NCBI GenBank assembly: GCA_950295325.1
Contig: OX485806.1
Location: 42,162,001 to 42,222,000, forward strand
DNA from: Polytrichum commune
Lineage: Eukaryota > Streptophyta > Polytrichopsida > Polytrichales > Polytrichaceae
DNA: 60,000 nucleotides
Direction: 5' to 3'
Below are positions 12,216 to 23,649 of this stretch, in pieces (position 1 is the stretch's first letter; every line of letters starts with the position of its first letter). The notes below the pieces were generated by a model. The model saw nothing but the letters and a program-made list of their open reading frames with translations, was not told the origin of the DNA and searched no databases. The translations under genes and the position numbers were made by a program.

Positions 12216-12561
12216 ATGTGAGCGCATTTTTTGGGCTAACAAAGCTCGATACAAAAGGCATAAAATATTTGTATTTTGGTTATTGTGAGGAAACTAAGGC
12301 CTATAGGTTAATGTGTTTACAAACCAAAAATATCATAAAAAATAAAGATGTGGTATTCATGGTGGTTGGCACGAGCGTTGGAAACGCTTTGGAAATGCGT
12401 CAAAGTGGAAAAAATGAAGGCCCTACAATGGTTGTTGTGGATGAATCTTTCAAATCATCTTCATGTGATGATGGTAAGGAGTGTGAAGAGAAAATAAAAG
12501 ATCACTTGGTTGCAAATGAAGAAGGATGGAAAACATCCTAAGAGGGAGTAGCGTCCACCTG
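12216..12561 (+). pseudogene. Ty1/copia integrase C-terminal fragment
   Basis: The translation FFGLTKLDTKGIKYLYFGY, followed by EETKAYRLMCLQTKNIIKNKD and VVFM, matches the region after the integrase core of Ty1/copia polyproteins (KLD.K..K..FLGY...KAYRL). The open frame ends at a TAA at 12539-12541. About 20 bases later the Ty3/gypsy element has inserted; the copia reading resumes at 29477. The integrase catalytic core and everything upstream are missing, so the copia element is truncated at its 5' side near 12215. Confidence 0.8.
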
Positions 12562-12964
12562 GAGAGTGTGAGCCCAAGATGGTGCCCACATATGTTGCTA
12601 AACCCTTAGGAATTATTAGGATTTGATTCTTATTTTATTTCATCTATTTAAAAATATTAAAAGAATGAAGTGTGGTGTGGGGGTTGGTTTTAAGTTTAGG
12701 TTTAAGTGTGTGTGTTAGTTTGGAGATTTAGTTTGGAGAATTAGTGTGATTAAGCGGGGGTGATTAAAGTAGCTTTAGGAGGGATAGCTTGAAGGAAAAA
12801 CATACCCAAGGTTTTATTGTCCTAATTAGGACCTCCGTTTGTTAGTTTAGGGGTTTGGGGGGGGGGGTTTATGGATAAGCTGGGTTTCGGGTTCAAGCAG
12901 AGAGGAGGACAGGGACTGAAGGAGAGTCTAAGGGAGGAGAGGACCAAAAGAAGGCGCTCGTGAG

Positions 12965-13615
12965 CGGTGCTGGGTGAAATCGTGAGGCTCCTGGCCAAAT
13001 GTGAGAGGCCCTGGGCGAATCGGAGAGGCCTACCAGGATCGAAAAGGCCCTTGGCCGAAGGCAAGCAGCGCTGGATTGAATCGGAATGCTCTTGACTTGG
13101 ACTGGAGAGGCTTTTGGCCAAATGTGAGCGGTGTTGGGTGAATCGGAGGTGCCTGAATTGAATCGAGAGGCTCCTAGCCAAATGTGAGAGGCCCTGGGCG
13201 AATTGGAGAGGCCTGCCAGGATCAAAGAGGCCCTTGGCCGAAGGCAAACAACGCTGGATTGAATTGAAATGCTCCTGACTTGGACTGGAGAGGGTCTTGG
13301 CCAAATGTGAGCGGCGATGGGTGAATCGGAGGTGCCTGAATTGAATCGAGAGGCTCCTGGCCAAATGTGAGAGGCTTTGGGCGAATCGGAGAGGCTTACC
13401 AGGATCGAAAAGGCCCTTGGCCGAAGGCAAGCAGCGCTGGATTGAATCGAAATGCTCCTGACTTGGACTGGAGAGGCTCTTGGCCAAATGTGAGCGGCGC
13501 TGGGCTGAGTCAAGAGGCTTGCCAGGATCGAAGAGGCCATTGGCCGAAGGCAAACAGCGCTGGATGGAATCGAGATGCTCCTGACTTGGACGGGAGAGGC
13601 CCCTGCCACCCTTGA
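12965..13615 (+). repeat. 183-bp tandem repeat inside the LTR
   Basis: The word TTGGCCGAAGG recurs at 13051, 13234, 13417 and 13540: two full periods of 183 bp, then one shortened by 60 bp. All spacings are multiples of three, so the antisense strand is open for 305 codons (12822-13739) with a 61-residue repeat. The other LTR keeps part of the same array (24370-24808 and 28791-29020). Confidence 0.85.
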
Positions 13616-13651
13616 CGGGCGATGACGGGCTGGGGCCCCGAACAACAACGT

Positions 13652-13672
13652 AGAATCCCGGGTTCAATCCCG
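13652..13672 (+). promoter_or_regulatory. tRNA-like T-arm / Pol III B-box-like site in LTR
   Basis: CCCGGGTTCAATCCCG matches the B-box consensus GGTTCRANYCC and can form a T-arm-like stem (CGGG/CCCG). The same block is present in the right LTR near 29052-29072. No clear A-box or complete tRNA fold is visible. Confidence 0.35.
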
Positions 13673-14073
13673 TGACTGAGGGGGAGTCAAGGGGGGAAAC
13701 TATTAGCACTAAGGGTACACTATGGTGGGGATTAGTCAATTAGGTGAAGGATGAATAGCTAAGGGAGTACATGAGATTATTAGTAAGATAGGGGGGCCAC
13801 AAGGTGCAAGGTTGTGGCATGGGCAAGTAGGCCTTAGGTAGTGATTTTAGTTTTGGGTGGTGAAATAGCGTAGGATGGATGTAGTAAGTAGAGAAAAACA
13901 TTTCTTAATGCTTGAACTTCCATTATGGAATAAACTGGTGTGCCAACATTGATGTTGAGTGTGGCGTAGGTTGATAAGATTGAAAGGGGAAAATGCTATA
14001 AGCATTGGATGTGAGCTACATACCCTCACCTGGACTACGACGCATAAGGGTGGGTGGTTTGGCCTCACATAAA

Positions 14074-14090
14074 TGGTGCGTCCGCCGGGA
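14074..14090 (+). other. Primer-binding site of the Ty3/gypsy element
   Basis: TGGTGCGTCCGCCGGGA lies four bases after the end of the left LTR. It resembles the TGGCGCC...CCGGGGA class of plant gypsy primer-binding sites. The tRNA is not identified. Confidence 0.65.
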
Positions 14091-14879
14091 GTGAAGCGGG
14101 ATTAGGAGACAAGACTTGGAGGCGATTAGGGAAGATTTGGAGGCACGACCTTGTGAGAGAGGAAGGAGCACTTGGTGAAGGGTAAGTGTTCACATTGGTT
14201 TTTGAGTTTTTGGGCTTAATTAGATTAGTTTCATTTCGATTCTTTATTTGGGATGAATTGCATTGTGATTTATGCAATTTTGTTTTGAGGAAGGAGCACA
14301 GCTAAGGTATGTCCTCAAACTTCTTGGGAATGGCATAAAAATCTCACACAAATAGGATGCGCACTTAGCTCATTAAAATTTTAGAGGGATAATTAAAGTT
14401 AGGATGAGTCAACTTCGACACTCACCTTGGGTGAGTCTCCAAGTTAGGGGGCTTTTGAATTTGATGTGTAGACTAGAATTGTTAGTTTAGAGTTGTGGTG
14501 TTGATATCGCCTTGAGTCAAGGTCAAGGGTGAGTGCTAATGTACAGGGAAAGACGAATTGCTTAAAGTATGGCATTCTTCAAAGTGAATTCATTAAATTA
14601 ATTAAGGAAAGATTTTTGTAACTGTTTTTGTCGTTATCCATTGGAGAGGGTAGTTCCCTAGTTGTGTTATTGTTCGAGGACAAGAGGGTGAAGCCTCGGT
14701 CCTCAGCATAGTGCACGGCAAAGGTCAGCCCCTCACAATTGATATTGTGATGAGTGTCAATTGGAGGAAAGGTTTTAGAGGTGATGCTCTAGCCCAATCC
14801 CCTGTTTGGGATTTTTCATTTAAGTGGGCTTGCAGGTTCTCTTCCTCACCTCTTCAATTTTTAAACCACATCAAGAAAA
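14091..14879 (+). other. Untranslated leader of the Ty3/gypsy element
   Basis: About 790 bases lie between the primer-binding site and the first gag-like frame. Only short frames are present. I see no recognisable motif. Confidence 0.6.
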
Positions 14880-16950
14880 GTGAAAACATTAATGAGTGAA
14901 GGTAGTGAGGGGTATGTGTGGTCAAGTGAGGGTTCATTGATTCCTTGGGGAATGCAAGATAAAACTCGATCCCAAAAACCAAAGTTGGAATTAGGAATAG
15001 ATAGACTTACTCGTAGGAAAAGATCATCTAGGATTATTGAGGTGGTGGAAGAAGTTGAAGTTAGATTAGAAAGTTGTTTGAATGTGGAACCTAGTGTTAG
15101 TCCATTGTTAGGAATATTAGAGGAAGAGGCTCAAGTGGAGGACGAAGATATTTTCTTTAGGTGGGGCGTCAAGACACCATCAGAAACTGATCCACCTAAG
15201 GAAGACAATTCAATAGAAATTGATAAGGACATAGGAAGAAATTCACCAGTCAACATGGCACGGTGAGGGGATGAAGATGGACCCATACCAGAGGTGGATC
15301 TCATCGATCCATTGGTTAGACCGAGAGGTTTACCAATTGTGGTTCCACAAAACTTAACAGCGGTGGACATGTCATCCCACCTCCCTAAGTTTTATGGAAC
15401 TAAGGATGAGGATCCATCTAGGCATATGGAGATTTACATTGAGAGGTTGGCTAGGTCTCTTGTGACTAATCAGGGGTATTGGTTGTTTGGTTCCCGACCA
15501 CCTTAGAGGGTGAGGCCTATGAGTGGTATCGAGACCATGCCGAGGGACATTTTAGAGACTGGGAGCAATTGCAAAGGGAGTTTCTCAATGAATTTAGGCT
15601 AGAGGCTGGCCAAAGCACGGCTTTGAAAGCATTGGCTTCATTGAAGCAAGGTAGGGAGGAGGTGATTTCGGCTTACATTAGGAGGTTTGATTTAGTGTGT
15701 ACGCGATTTGTCGGCACCATGCTCAATGACAACATACTAAAACAATTTTTTATTCAAGGTTTCTTCAGGTCGGGAACAATTAGGGGTGTACTTGAGAGGA
15801 GTCCTCAAACTTTAGCGGAGGCCTAGAAAGCGGCTAGAGAGATGGAGAATTTGGATAGAGATCATTCCTATTCGGCGAAGGATGGTAGAGGTAAAGCAAG
15901 GTATGTATGGGAGTCAAACTCCCTACTCTCTCATTGACGCGGGTCCACGTCCTTTGCCAGTTAGGGAACCGGCACCACTGCTAGCATTGCCAACACCTAG
16001 AATAGACCTTCATCTAGAGGAAGTGGAGAAGATTTTAGGTGCTAGTCAGTTGGGATTTCAAGAGGCCATGATTAAACAAATGCAAAGTCTTACGCATCAA
16101 ATGTCATTGATGGTTAGGAGTCAACAACCTGGTCCTCCTCCTCAGGTTGAGTCTGGGTAGGCATGCCTCGGGATTGTGGTGTGTTCAGTGTGGCCAACCG
16201 GGTCACACTCGTCAGTTTTGTAGGAATGGACAAAACCGAGATCAAAGAATGAACGGTGGTCCACCTCCACAAAACCAAAGAGGTCAAGGTCAAATTCAGT
16301 ATGGACAGGGTAACAATAGGGGACCTCCTCCTAGATGACAAGTTGGTCAAAATGTGGAGAAGAAGGAGTTCCATCCTTTTTGTGGAAGATGACATGCACA
16401 AGGTCAATGTTGGTCTGAGGGATAAGGTTGTGGTTGTAGTAATTGTGGTGGGAATCATTCTTCGGACGAGTGTCGTGAACCGGATAAAATTATTAGCATG
16501 CCCAACCCGGTGGCCAATCCACAACAACAAGTTGGGACAATATGAGAGGTGCGAGGCCATAAGGTGGGCCACCGAATGAGCTTAGGCCACCGAATTTGTA
16601 TTATGACCATGGGAATGCGAGGCAAAATTTTCATCCTCCGTCGGGATTACAAACGACAAACGGATACATTCCGATTCAGAATAGGCAAAAGGCCCCACAA
16701 AATTTCAACAATCGGAGGCAAGCCCCCCCCCATGGATCCGAGTCCGTCTAATTTTCAGGATGTCAGGTTCACGGAGGGTGTAGAGGAACCACTTCATGAT
16801 GAGTGTATTCCTTTTGAACAGGGTGTCAGCAAGGACCAAGGTCGATGGCCACCACGCACCAATGCCATCACTTATGAGTTGAGGAGTTTAGATCATGAGG
16901 CATCGGCCTTGGCAGTCACTACTAGAGCTATGAGGGGAAGTCTTCCATAA
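14880..16950 (+). pseudogene. Gag (retrotrans_gag and two zinc knuckles), Ty3/gypsy
   Basis: Gag forms the particle and binds the genomic RNA. The capsid region is at 15479-15826 (LEGEAYEWYRDH, WEQLQREFLNEF, LASLKQG, YIRRFD). A zinc knuckle CVQCGQPGHTRQFC is encoded at 16180-16221 and a second, CSNCGGNHSSDEC, in the same frame at 16435-16473. A Pro/Asn/Gln-rich tail follows, ending in VTTRA near 16920. Frameshifts occur near 15480, 15880, 16150 and 16500. In-frame stops include TGA at 15264, TAG at 15824, TGA at 16336 and TAA at 16948. Most of these are one C:G-to-T:A change from a sense codon (Trp, Arg or Gln). Confidence 0.85.
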
Positions 16951-17679
16951 ATGGAAAACGTGGATCCACAAGACGAGGATTCTTCGGAAGAGGCTCCCGA
17001 GTTGTTGGATTTAGAGAAAACAGCTAGGACAGCTAGAAGAGCCACTGAGGCACTAGAGAGGGAGAATGTAATTCTCCAAGATAGGGAGAGGCCTAATATC
17101 ATTCATGATTTAGATGGTAGTGACATGGGAAAATGGGAAGGACCGGGAATTCCCTTTGACGAATTTGATGGTGTCAGTAATGTGAAGGTGAAGAAGTCAA
17201 GTGGCTATGATTTGTGGGCCGACCTTAGCTCACTTAAGGCCGACATTACTTTTGGACAATTGTTGGAGATATCACCCATGGCTCGTAAGACTCTCAAGGA
17301 AGGAATGTCGGTGAATAGGAGGACTAGGAAGGTGAAGACTAGGGTAGCCGCTAGAGTGCAATTGCAAGGAGGAGAACGTGATATCAAGGCAATTGAAATT
17401 GAGGTTATGGTGGTGGACAAGGTGGTTCCGAATGTGTTAGTGGATGGAGGTAGTGGTCTAAACATCTTACCGGAACACACCATGAAGAGGTTGGGTCTTA
17501 ATCTTACGGGTCCATCACCTTTCATCATCAACATGGCGAACCAAACTCCGGCCGTGCCTTGGGGAATGATTAAAGATTGTAGGATTAGCACCGGAGGGGA
17601 AGAGTATGGATTCACTTTTCATGTCATAAAGATGCACACCAATAAAGATACATTCCCTATTTTGTTAGGTAGGCCATGA
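16951..17679 (+). pseudogene. Aspartic protease region, Ty3/gypsy
   Basis: This continues the gag frame after the TAA at 16948-16950. The retropepsin active site is VLVDGGSGLNILP with the catalytic Asp at 17443-17445. It is followed by a second hydrophobic segment and the ILLGRP motif that marks the end of the protease fold. The expected next residues (WL) are replaced by TGA TTG: the stop at 17677-17679 is a Trp codon turned to TGA. The enzyme would cut the polyprotein into Gag and Pol products. The N-terminal 60 residues are acidic, with a helical Glu/Arg-rich stretch, and belong to a gag-protease spacer. Confidence 0.85.
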
Positions 17680-19855
17680 TTGAGAATGTCGGAGGCTATT
17701 GTAAAGTGGGAAGGAGCCAAGCCTTCCATTACTTATGGTCCTAAGAAAAATAGGGTCAAGGTTCTCATAGGGTCATTAGGTAGTTGGGTGAGAAAGGAGA
17801 TTTCTTCATCCTCGGAGGAGGAAATTGATGATAAGGGAGACGACATGGATCTTGAGGCATTGGTAGGAGTGGTCCAACCGGGTGGTCATGGGAAGGTCAT
17901 AAATTCGGGATTGGGTAGTCTAGGTCCTAGTTTCTATAATTATGGAGATAATGGGGAGTATGCCCAATGGTTGAAGGATTATCCAGAGTCGGAGTTTGAT
18001 GTAATGGTGACGTCCCACCATGCATATTTAAATGATGAGGTTATTAGTTATAGGGCGAGGAATATTCTTTGTTGGAACCATGTGAAGTATTCACCGAGGA
18101 GGAGTGGATTTTAGGGGGGTTGACACCTTGGGTAGAGGGTATGGAAGAGAGTGAAGTCAGTTTAGTACACGTGGATGAGACTCAAGACGAGGAGGCTATT
18201 ATGGAGGCGGAGAAGTTGGAGGAGCCACTGCACTTCAAGACTACATCGACGGGGATAATGGTTGGACAGGATGTCAAGGATTATCCTAAGCTTCCACTGG
18301 ATTCGTATAGAAACAAGGATGAACAAACTCATGTATTGGAAGCGGATTGGAAATATGTGTATGTGACAACAAAGAATAGTATGGTTAGACAAATGAGCAT
18401 GTGGTCTAAGTTGGACGAGAGGGAGATCAAGGAATATAGTGAATTGGTGGATGAATTTAGTGACACCTTTGCTTGGTCGTATGATGAGCTCAAAGGGAAT
18501 CCTAGAGAGATGGTGGAGCATTGCATTCCCTTGATTCCGGGTGCTAGGCCAATTAGGCAAAAGGAGATAAAGATGAACCCACAATTACAATTATTGGTTA
18601 AGGCGGAGTTAGAGAGATTGTTGAAGGCTGGGTTTATTAAGCCGGTGGAAATTATGAATTGGGTCTCTCCGATGGTCTTGGTGAAGAAAAATAATGAAAA
18701 GTTGAGGGTGTGTGGATTATAAGAATCTAAATGCTAGCATACAAAAGGATCATTTTCCGTTATCCTTCATCACTTTCCTTTTAGAGGAGGTAGGAGGGCA
18801 TGCTCGCTATACGTTCATGGATGGTTATGCGGGCTATAACCAAATCGCCATAGCATTACAAGATATTCACAAGACAGTTCTTACTACTCTGTGGGGCACG
18901 TTTGTTTGGGTAGTCATGTCATTTGGGTTGTGTAACGCTCCGGCCACGTTTCAGAGGCTCGTCATCTATATCTTCACCGATTTGGTATGCAAATCCATGA
19001 CAGTCTTCATCGACAATTTTAGCACTCAATCAAATGCTAGTCAACATATAGGATGTGTACGAGAGACTTTGGCGAGGTGTAGACAAATGAGGCTAGCTTT
19101 GAACCTGGATAAGATATTCTTGGATGTACATAAGGGAGTTCTATTGGGTTATGTCGTGAGGGAGAGGGGAAGAGAACCGGATCCCAAAAAAATTACGGTG
19201 ATTGGTAAATTGTCTACTCCTACGAATGCGAAGGGTATAGCCAAGTTGTTAGGATACGTGGGGTAGTATAGGGAGTTAATTCCTAATTTTTCTAAGATAG
19301 CAATTCCCATTACTGAGTTGCTTAAGAAAGATTGTAGGTTTGAATGGACAGAGACTTACCAAAGGGCATTCGAGGAGTTGAGGAATAAATTGAGCACCTA
19401 TCTGGTGTTGGTGCCATTGGATTGGGGAAAACCTTTCCATGTGTTTTGTGATGCTAGCTCGGTAGCTGTAGGTAGTGCATTATGTCAGGCGACGGGAGAA
19501 AATGAAAAGGATCAACCTGTGGCATATGCGAGTCGACAATTGACACCAACCAAGAGGAATTATTCTACCACGGAGAGGGTGTGTTTGGCCATGGTCTTCT
19601 CGGTTAAGAAGTTTCACCATTATCTTATGTGTAACCCAGTAGTTTTCTTTGTCGATCACACGGCGATCAAATTTTTGGTCAATAAGGCGGAGCTGAGTGG
19701 TAGGTTGGCTAGATGGGTCCTACTTCTGGAGGAGTTCGACTACACGGTTGAATACAAACCTGGGCGTATACACCTTCAAGCTGATCATCTATAAAGGTTG
19801 TCTGATGAGGCGGGCGACAGTCCGGTGGACGCCAGCTTGAGGACGACAACCTTTT
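17680..19855 (+). pseudogene. Reverse transcriptase and RNase H, Ty3/gypsy
   Basis: The spacer 17680-18114 leads, by a frameshift near 18075, into the RT: FAWSYDELKG, LLKAGFIKPVE, WVSPMVLVKK (to 18722). After a shift at about 18715 come VDYKNLN, FMDGYAGYNQI (first Asp) and FGLCNAPATFQR. The metal-binding box reads FIDN at 19006-19017 instead of (F/Y)xDD, so the second catalytic Asp is lost. After a TAG at 19264 (Trp expected), RNase H follows: FHVFCDAS (Asp), TERVCLAMVF (Glu), FFVDHTAIKFL (Asp). A TAA at 19792 interrupts the tether, which continues as RLSDEAGDSP. RT copies the element RNA and RNase H degrades it. This copy cannot do the first step. Confidence 0.9.
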
Positions 19856-20736
19856 CTTAGTCACGGCTACGGCGGATTGGTACTCAGATATCGTGGAATT
19901 CCTCACGACTCAACAATTGACTGGGGAATAGACAAAGAAGGAAAGAAGAAAGGTTAGAGTGAATAGTCGGCATTACACAGTCATAGGTCATAGACTATTT
20001 AGGAGGGGAATGGATGGGATCTTACGACGATGTGTGTCGGAGGTTGAGGCTTCCTCGATTTTAGCAGCTTGCCATAATAGTGCATGTGGTGGGCATTTCT
20101 CAGGATTGCTTACGGGACAAAAGGTGCTTAGAGCACGTTACTTTTGGCTGGACTTGTTCAAGGATGCTAAAGAATATGTTAGGAAGTATGACGGTTGTTA
20201 GAGGTATGCGCGGAATGATCTCCGCATGGAAATGCCTCTTCACATATCCTTACCTTTAGTTCCCTTTGAGAAATGGGGGATTGATTATGTTGGTGGGGTT
20301 CATCTCTATTTCTCTAGAGGTATGGCTTACATTGTAGTCGCCACCGAGTACTTGATTAAGTGGGCGAAAGCAAAGGCGGTGAACACTAATACGGCCGCCC
20401 ATGCTGCCACATTCATGTATGAAAACATCATTTCGAGGTTCGGTTGTTCCAAAATTTTGATTAGTGATAGGGGCACCTACTTCTTGAACGAAATGTTTCA
20501 GGAGTTGACAGCTAGGTTTAAGATAGACCATAGGAAGACTACTCCTTATCACCGCAGACTAATGGTCAAACGGAGTGTGTTAACGGGATATTGGTGAGCA
20601 TCCTTCGCAAGATTGTTTTGGATTCGAAGAGGGATTGGGACGTCAAGTTAACAACGGCATTGTGGGCGTATCACACAACCTTCAAGGTGATAACTCAAGC
20701 AAGGCCTTTTTCCTTGGTGTATGGGTCAAAATGAAA
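19856..20736 (+). pseudogene. Integrase, N-terminal and catalytic domains, Ty3/gypsy
   Basis: The zinc-binding region shows His and His (ACHNSACGGHFSG) and one of the two expected Cys (YDGC); the first Cys of the CxxC pair is Tyr. A TAG at 20199 sits where Gln is expected. The catalytic core follows: WGIDYVGG (Asp), ILISDRGTYF (Asp), and after a one-base frameshift near 20553 TNGQTEC (Glu, 20573-20575). The DDE triad therefore survives, split over two frames. The reading ends at VYGSK with TGA at 20734-20736, where another element has inserted; the C-terminal domain resumes at about 23650. Integrase inserts the DNA copy into the genome. Confidence 0.88.
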
Positions 20737-23590
20737 CTAAGTAGTGCTAAAAGATAGCAAAGTAGAAAAAATATGCTAGCTAGTAAAAACAACTAGCTAA
20801 GAAAATGTTAGTAGATGCTAGCTAAGCAAGTGTTAGTTTATTAGTTAGTGTGAGGTACACAACACTGTTGCAGGTGTTTTGCGTAAGAAGACAAAATCGG
20901 CTTGAAGACTTTTGAAGAAAATTAGAAAGAGAGCAAGGGGGCTACTTGTACACTTGCCCCCATACCAACTTGATGGTGAAAAAATTAGAAAGATATCTAA
21001 GGTTTCCCGTCGGAGCCACCTCGGCGAGAGGGTGGCAACCTCAACCGGGAAAACCCCCGAGCCAAAATTTTGGGAAAGGGTTTGAAAAATGGATCCGGTG
21101 GTAGAGGGTTCCACCCTTTTGTGAGAGGGTTTAAAAACCCCTCCTTCCATCTTGTAGGAATTCTCTTTTTCTCTAGTTTTTGGGCAAAACCCTGTTTCAA
21201 TATAGTTAGGTAAAAAAATCCTTTAGCATGCATTTTCAATGGCTTAAGACAAGGGCTAGACAAACTGCTCTCTCTCTCTCTTCCTCTAATCCTTGGGCGA
21301 AGCCCTGCTTCAATGTAGTTAGGAAAAAAATCATTTAGCATGCATTCTCAATGGCCTAAAAGAAAGGTTGGAAAAACTCCTCTACTCTCTCTCTCCTAGT
21401 TAGAATATGTGTTTATTAACACACCAACAAAATTATTCCTTCTTTTATAGAGGTAGGTTGGATGGTAGAGTTTTTAGTGGAGGCATTATAGACCTCATCT
21501 GCCAATGCCTTGAAGGCTTAATTTAAAAGCTAGAACAAGATACTTATCATTTTTCTCTTAGATAGATTTCCTATAGATATCCATAGATATTTTCCATTTG
21601 TGATTTGGTTAAGATGACAATTAGTTATGGATTTTCAAAGATGGACTAGAAAAACTCGGTGGTCTTGTGGGTAGCGGCTGCTGGATTACACCTGCAAGAC
21701 CAATAAGAATTTTAATTCTAAGAAGTTATATTTTTTCCAAGTAGAACTTTTGTCTAGATTTCCAAAATTGCTTAGAAAATTTTATTTGAGCATGATTTGA
21801 ATTAGATATGAATTGTGGAAAATGAGACACATAGTTTGAGAACTTTTGGTTGACTGCTGCATTATAGAGGATCTGGTGGGTTCAAATCGGCTTACCTTTC
21901 TAATCAAATATTTTATCAAATACATCTTTTTAATATCTCTCGAGGATCATATAGAACGTTTGATTTGAATAATATTTGAATTAGATATGAATTGTTGAAG
22001 GCGAGATACATAGTTTAAGTCTTCTTGATTGACTGATGTGGTACAAGGAGTTTGCTGAAATTTTATTAGCTTAACCTGCTAATGTCATAATATTTCTAGT
22101 TAGAACTTATTTATAGCTTTCCAATGGTATTAGGAAAGCCTAGATCCAAGTAGTAGAGAATGTGCTATGAATTTTTGAAGTTAGAAGTTAGATAGGTGGG
22201 TTGGAAGGGTTGGTTGAATCGACCTCACACTTCCAACCCTCATAACTTTTGCATTTCTTATAAGATTAAAGTGATTTTAGATCATTGGAAAGATAATTAG
22301 GTGCACTAAGTATAATTGTTATGCTTAGGATTAAATTATAGTGCAGAATAAATACTTTATATTTTAATTGTTAACTAAGGTACGCTTACTACCAAACTAG
22401 TTACAAAGAAGGAGGCAAGATCGACGCTCGGGAAGTAGAGCAAAGAAGGAGGTAGCGGCTCGGCCTACATCACGCCCAAATCAACCGAGGAGAATTGAGG
22501 TAAGTTAATTTACCTTAAGCCTTCCATTTAGGGTTGGAGGGAGCGCGGCTAAGGTATGCATCTCTAAACCCATTCACCTATCTCGTAAGGTCAGCGGCTT
22601 GACCGCCAAGGGAATACCCAACTCCATTGTTTTTGGGCCCCTTGGTATGTTTTGTGGTAGTAGCTTCATTTATTAGCAAATTTCGTATGTGGTAAGTCGG
22701 ATTAATCACCGACATGACCATTCTTAATGTTGTTGGTGGAAAGGTGGAATTAATGACCCGCGAATCCACTACTATGTTGTTGGCCCCATAGATTGGGAGT
22801 AATGGCCCCAATTTATGAAGATTGCGCAACAGGTTGAACTTACAAGTCGTCCGTCACCCTGGTTCCATTGAGTTGTATTTCGTGGTGTATCCAGTGTAAA
22901 CATATTTAATAATCAAAACATACAAAATAAATCGTAAATCCTTGTTGACAAGAGACCCGAATCGGAAACTTAATTCGGTAGAGTGATACCACCCTTCGAA
23001 CCATTGATGTTCGAATGGATTTGAGATATCACTCAACCTTCAAAGGACCTGCACGAGGCTTTAGAAGGTTCCGAGGTAAGGGGTGCACCAACCAGGTAAG
23101 GGGTGATGCCTAATATGTAAATGTAGTAAGGTAGAACATGCAAATAAAAATAAGTAATAAGAAGGAATTTGTGTGAAGGGTGGGACTTAGGCCAAGTTCC
23201 CCCGCTTAGAAAATTAAATAGAACTAAGTAAAGAAATAGGAATAATTGAATGGTCCATCAAATTGTCGTTAGTCCGTTCATTGAACTAGGGTGGTATGAG
23301 TCACACCCGGTTGGTGTGTATCAAAATCATCCTAATTCACAAATTAGAATTGCCTTGGTTTTAAGGTTGGTGCATCTGCGCGTAGAATAGGTTGTAGGTT
23401 AAGGTTAGAACTAGATATGAAATTGGTTAGTGGAGTTTAGAGCCACACTAGTAAAAACTAAGGCCCAACCTCCGGAGGTACTACGACGCATATTTAATCT
23501 CCCTTAAAAATCTAACTACTCACGTTATACACCTATCATCCGAGTTCGGTTTGGGCGCCTGCAAGTGCAGGCCACCTTCACCGAAGGGCT
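20737..23590 (+). mobile_element. Insertion in the gypsy integrase, dispersed repeat copy 1
   Basis: About 2.85 kb of non-coding DNA separates the integrase core from its C-terminal domain. Long parts match 31950-33690 and 54485-54800 in the same order (for example the words GGGTGGGACTT and CCCAACTCCATTGTTTTTGG), so it is a copy of the same family. Within it, about 150 bp is duplicated in tandem (21170-21240 against 21290-21360, with GGGC(A/G)AA(A/G)CCCTG and TTTAGCATGCATT). The exact ends and a target duplication could not be fixed. A degenerate CTACGACGCATA block near 23480 hints at an LTR-like nature. Confidence 0.6.
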
Positions 23591-23649
23591 TGTGTGATAC
23601 TTTTAGGCTTCCTCAAAAGGGGGTGGCCCAAAAGTACCACAACGTTGGA

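Larger units (their letters stand above)
12567..14069 (+). repeat. Left LTR of the Ty3/gypsy element
   Basis: The 1,503-bp LTR starts TGTGAGCCCAAGATGG and ends GGTTTGGCCTCACA. It holds a 183-bp tandem repeat (about 12965-13615), a tRNA-like T-arm (GGTTCAATCCC near 13660), a GGAATAAAC signal near 13927 and the conserved GACTACGACGCATAAGGGTG block at 14033-14052. By eye it is about 95% identical to the right LTR at the 5' end and about 98% at the 3' end. Confidence 0.92.

Noticed and set aside
13640-13685. A functional tRNA gene
   Set aside because: Only a T-arm-like block is visible; no acceptor, D-arm or anticodon stem could be built.
12822-13739. 305-codon antisense frame as a host gene
   Set aside because: It lies wholly in an LTR, follows from a 183-bp unit without stops, and resembles no known protein; kept only as a finding.
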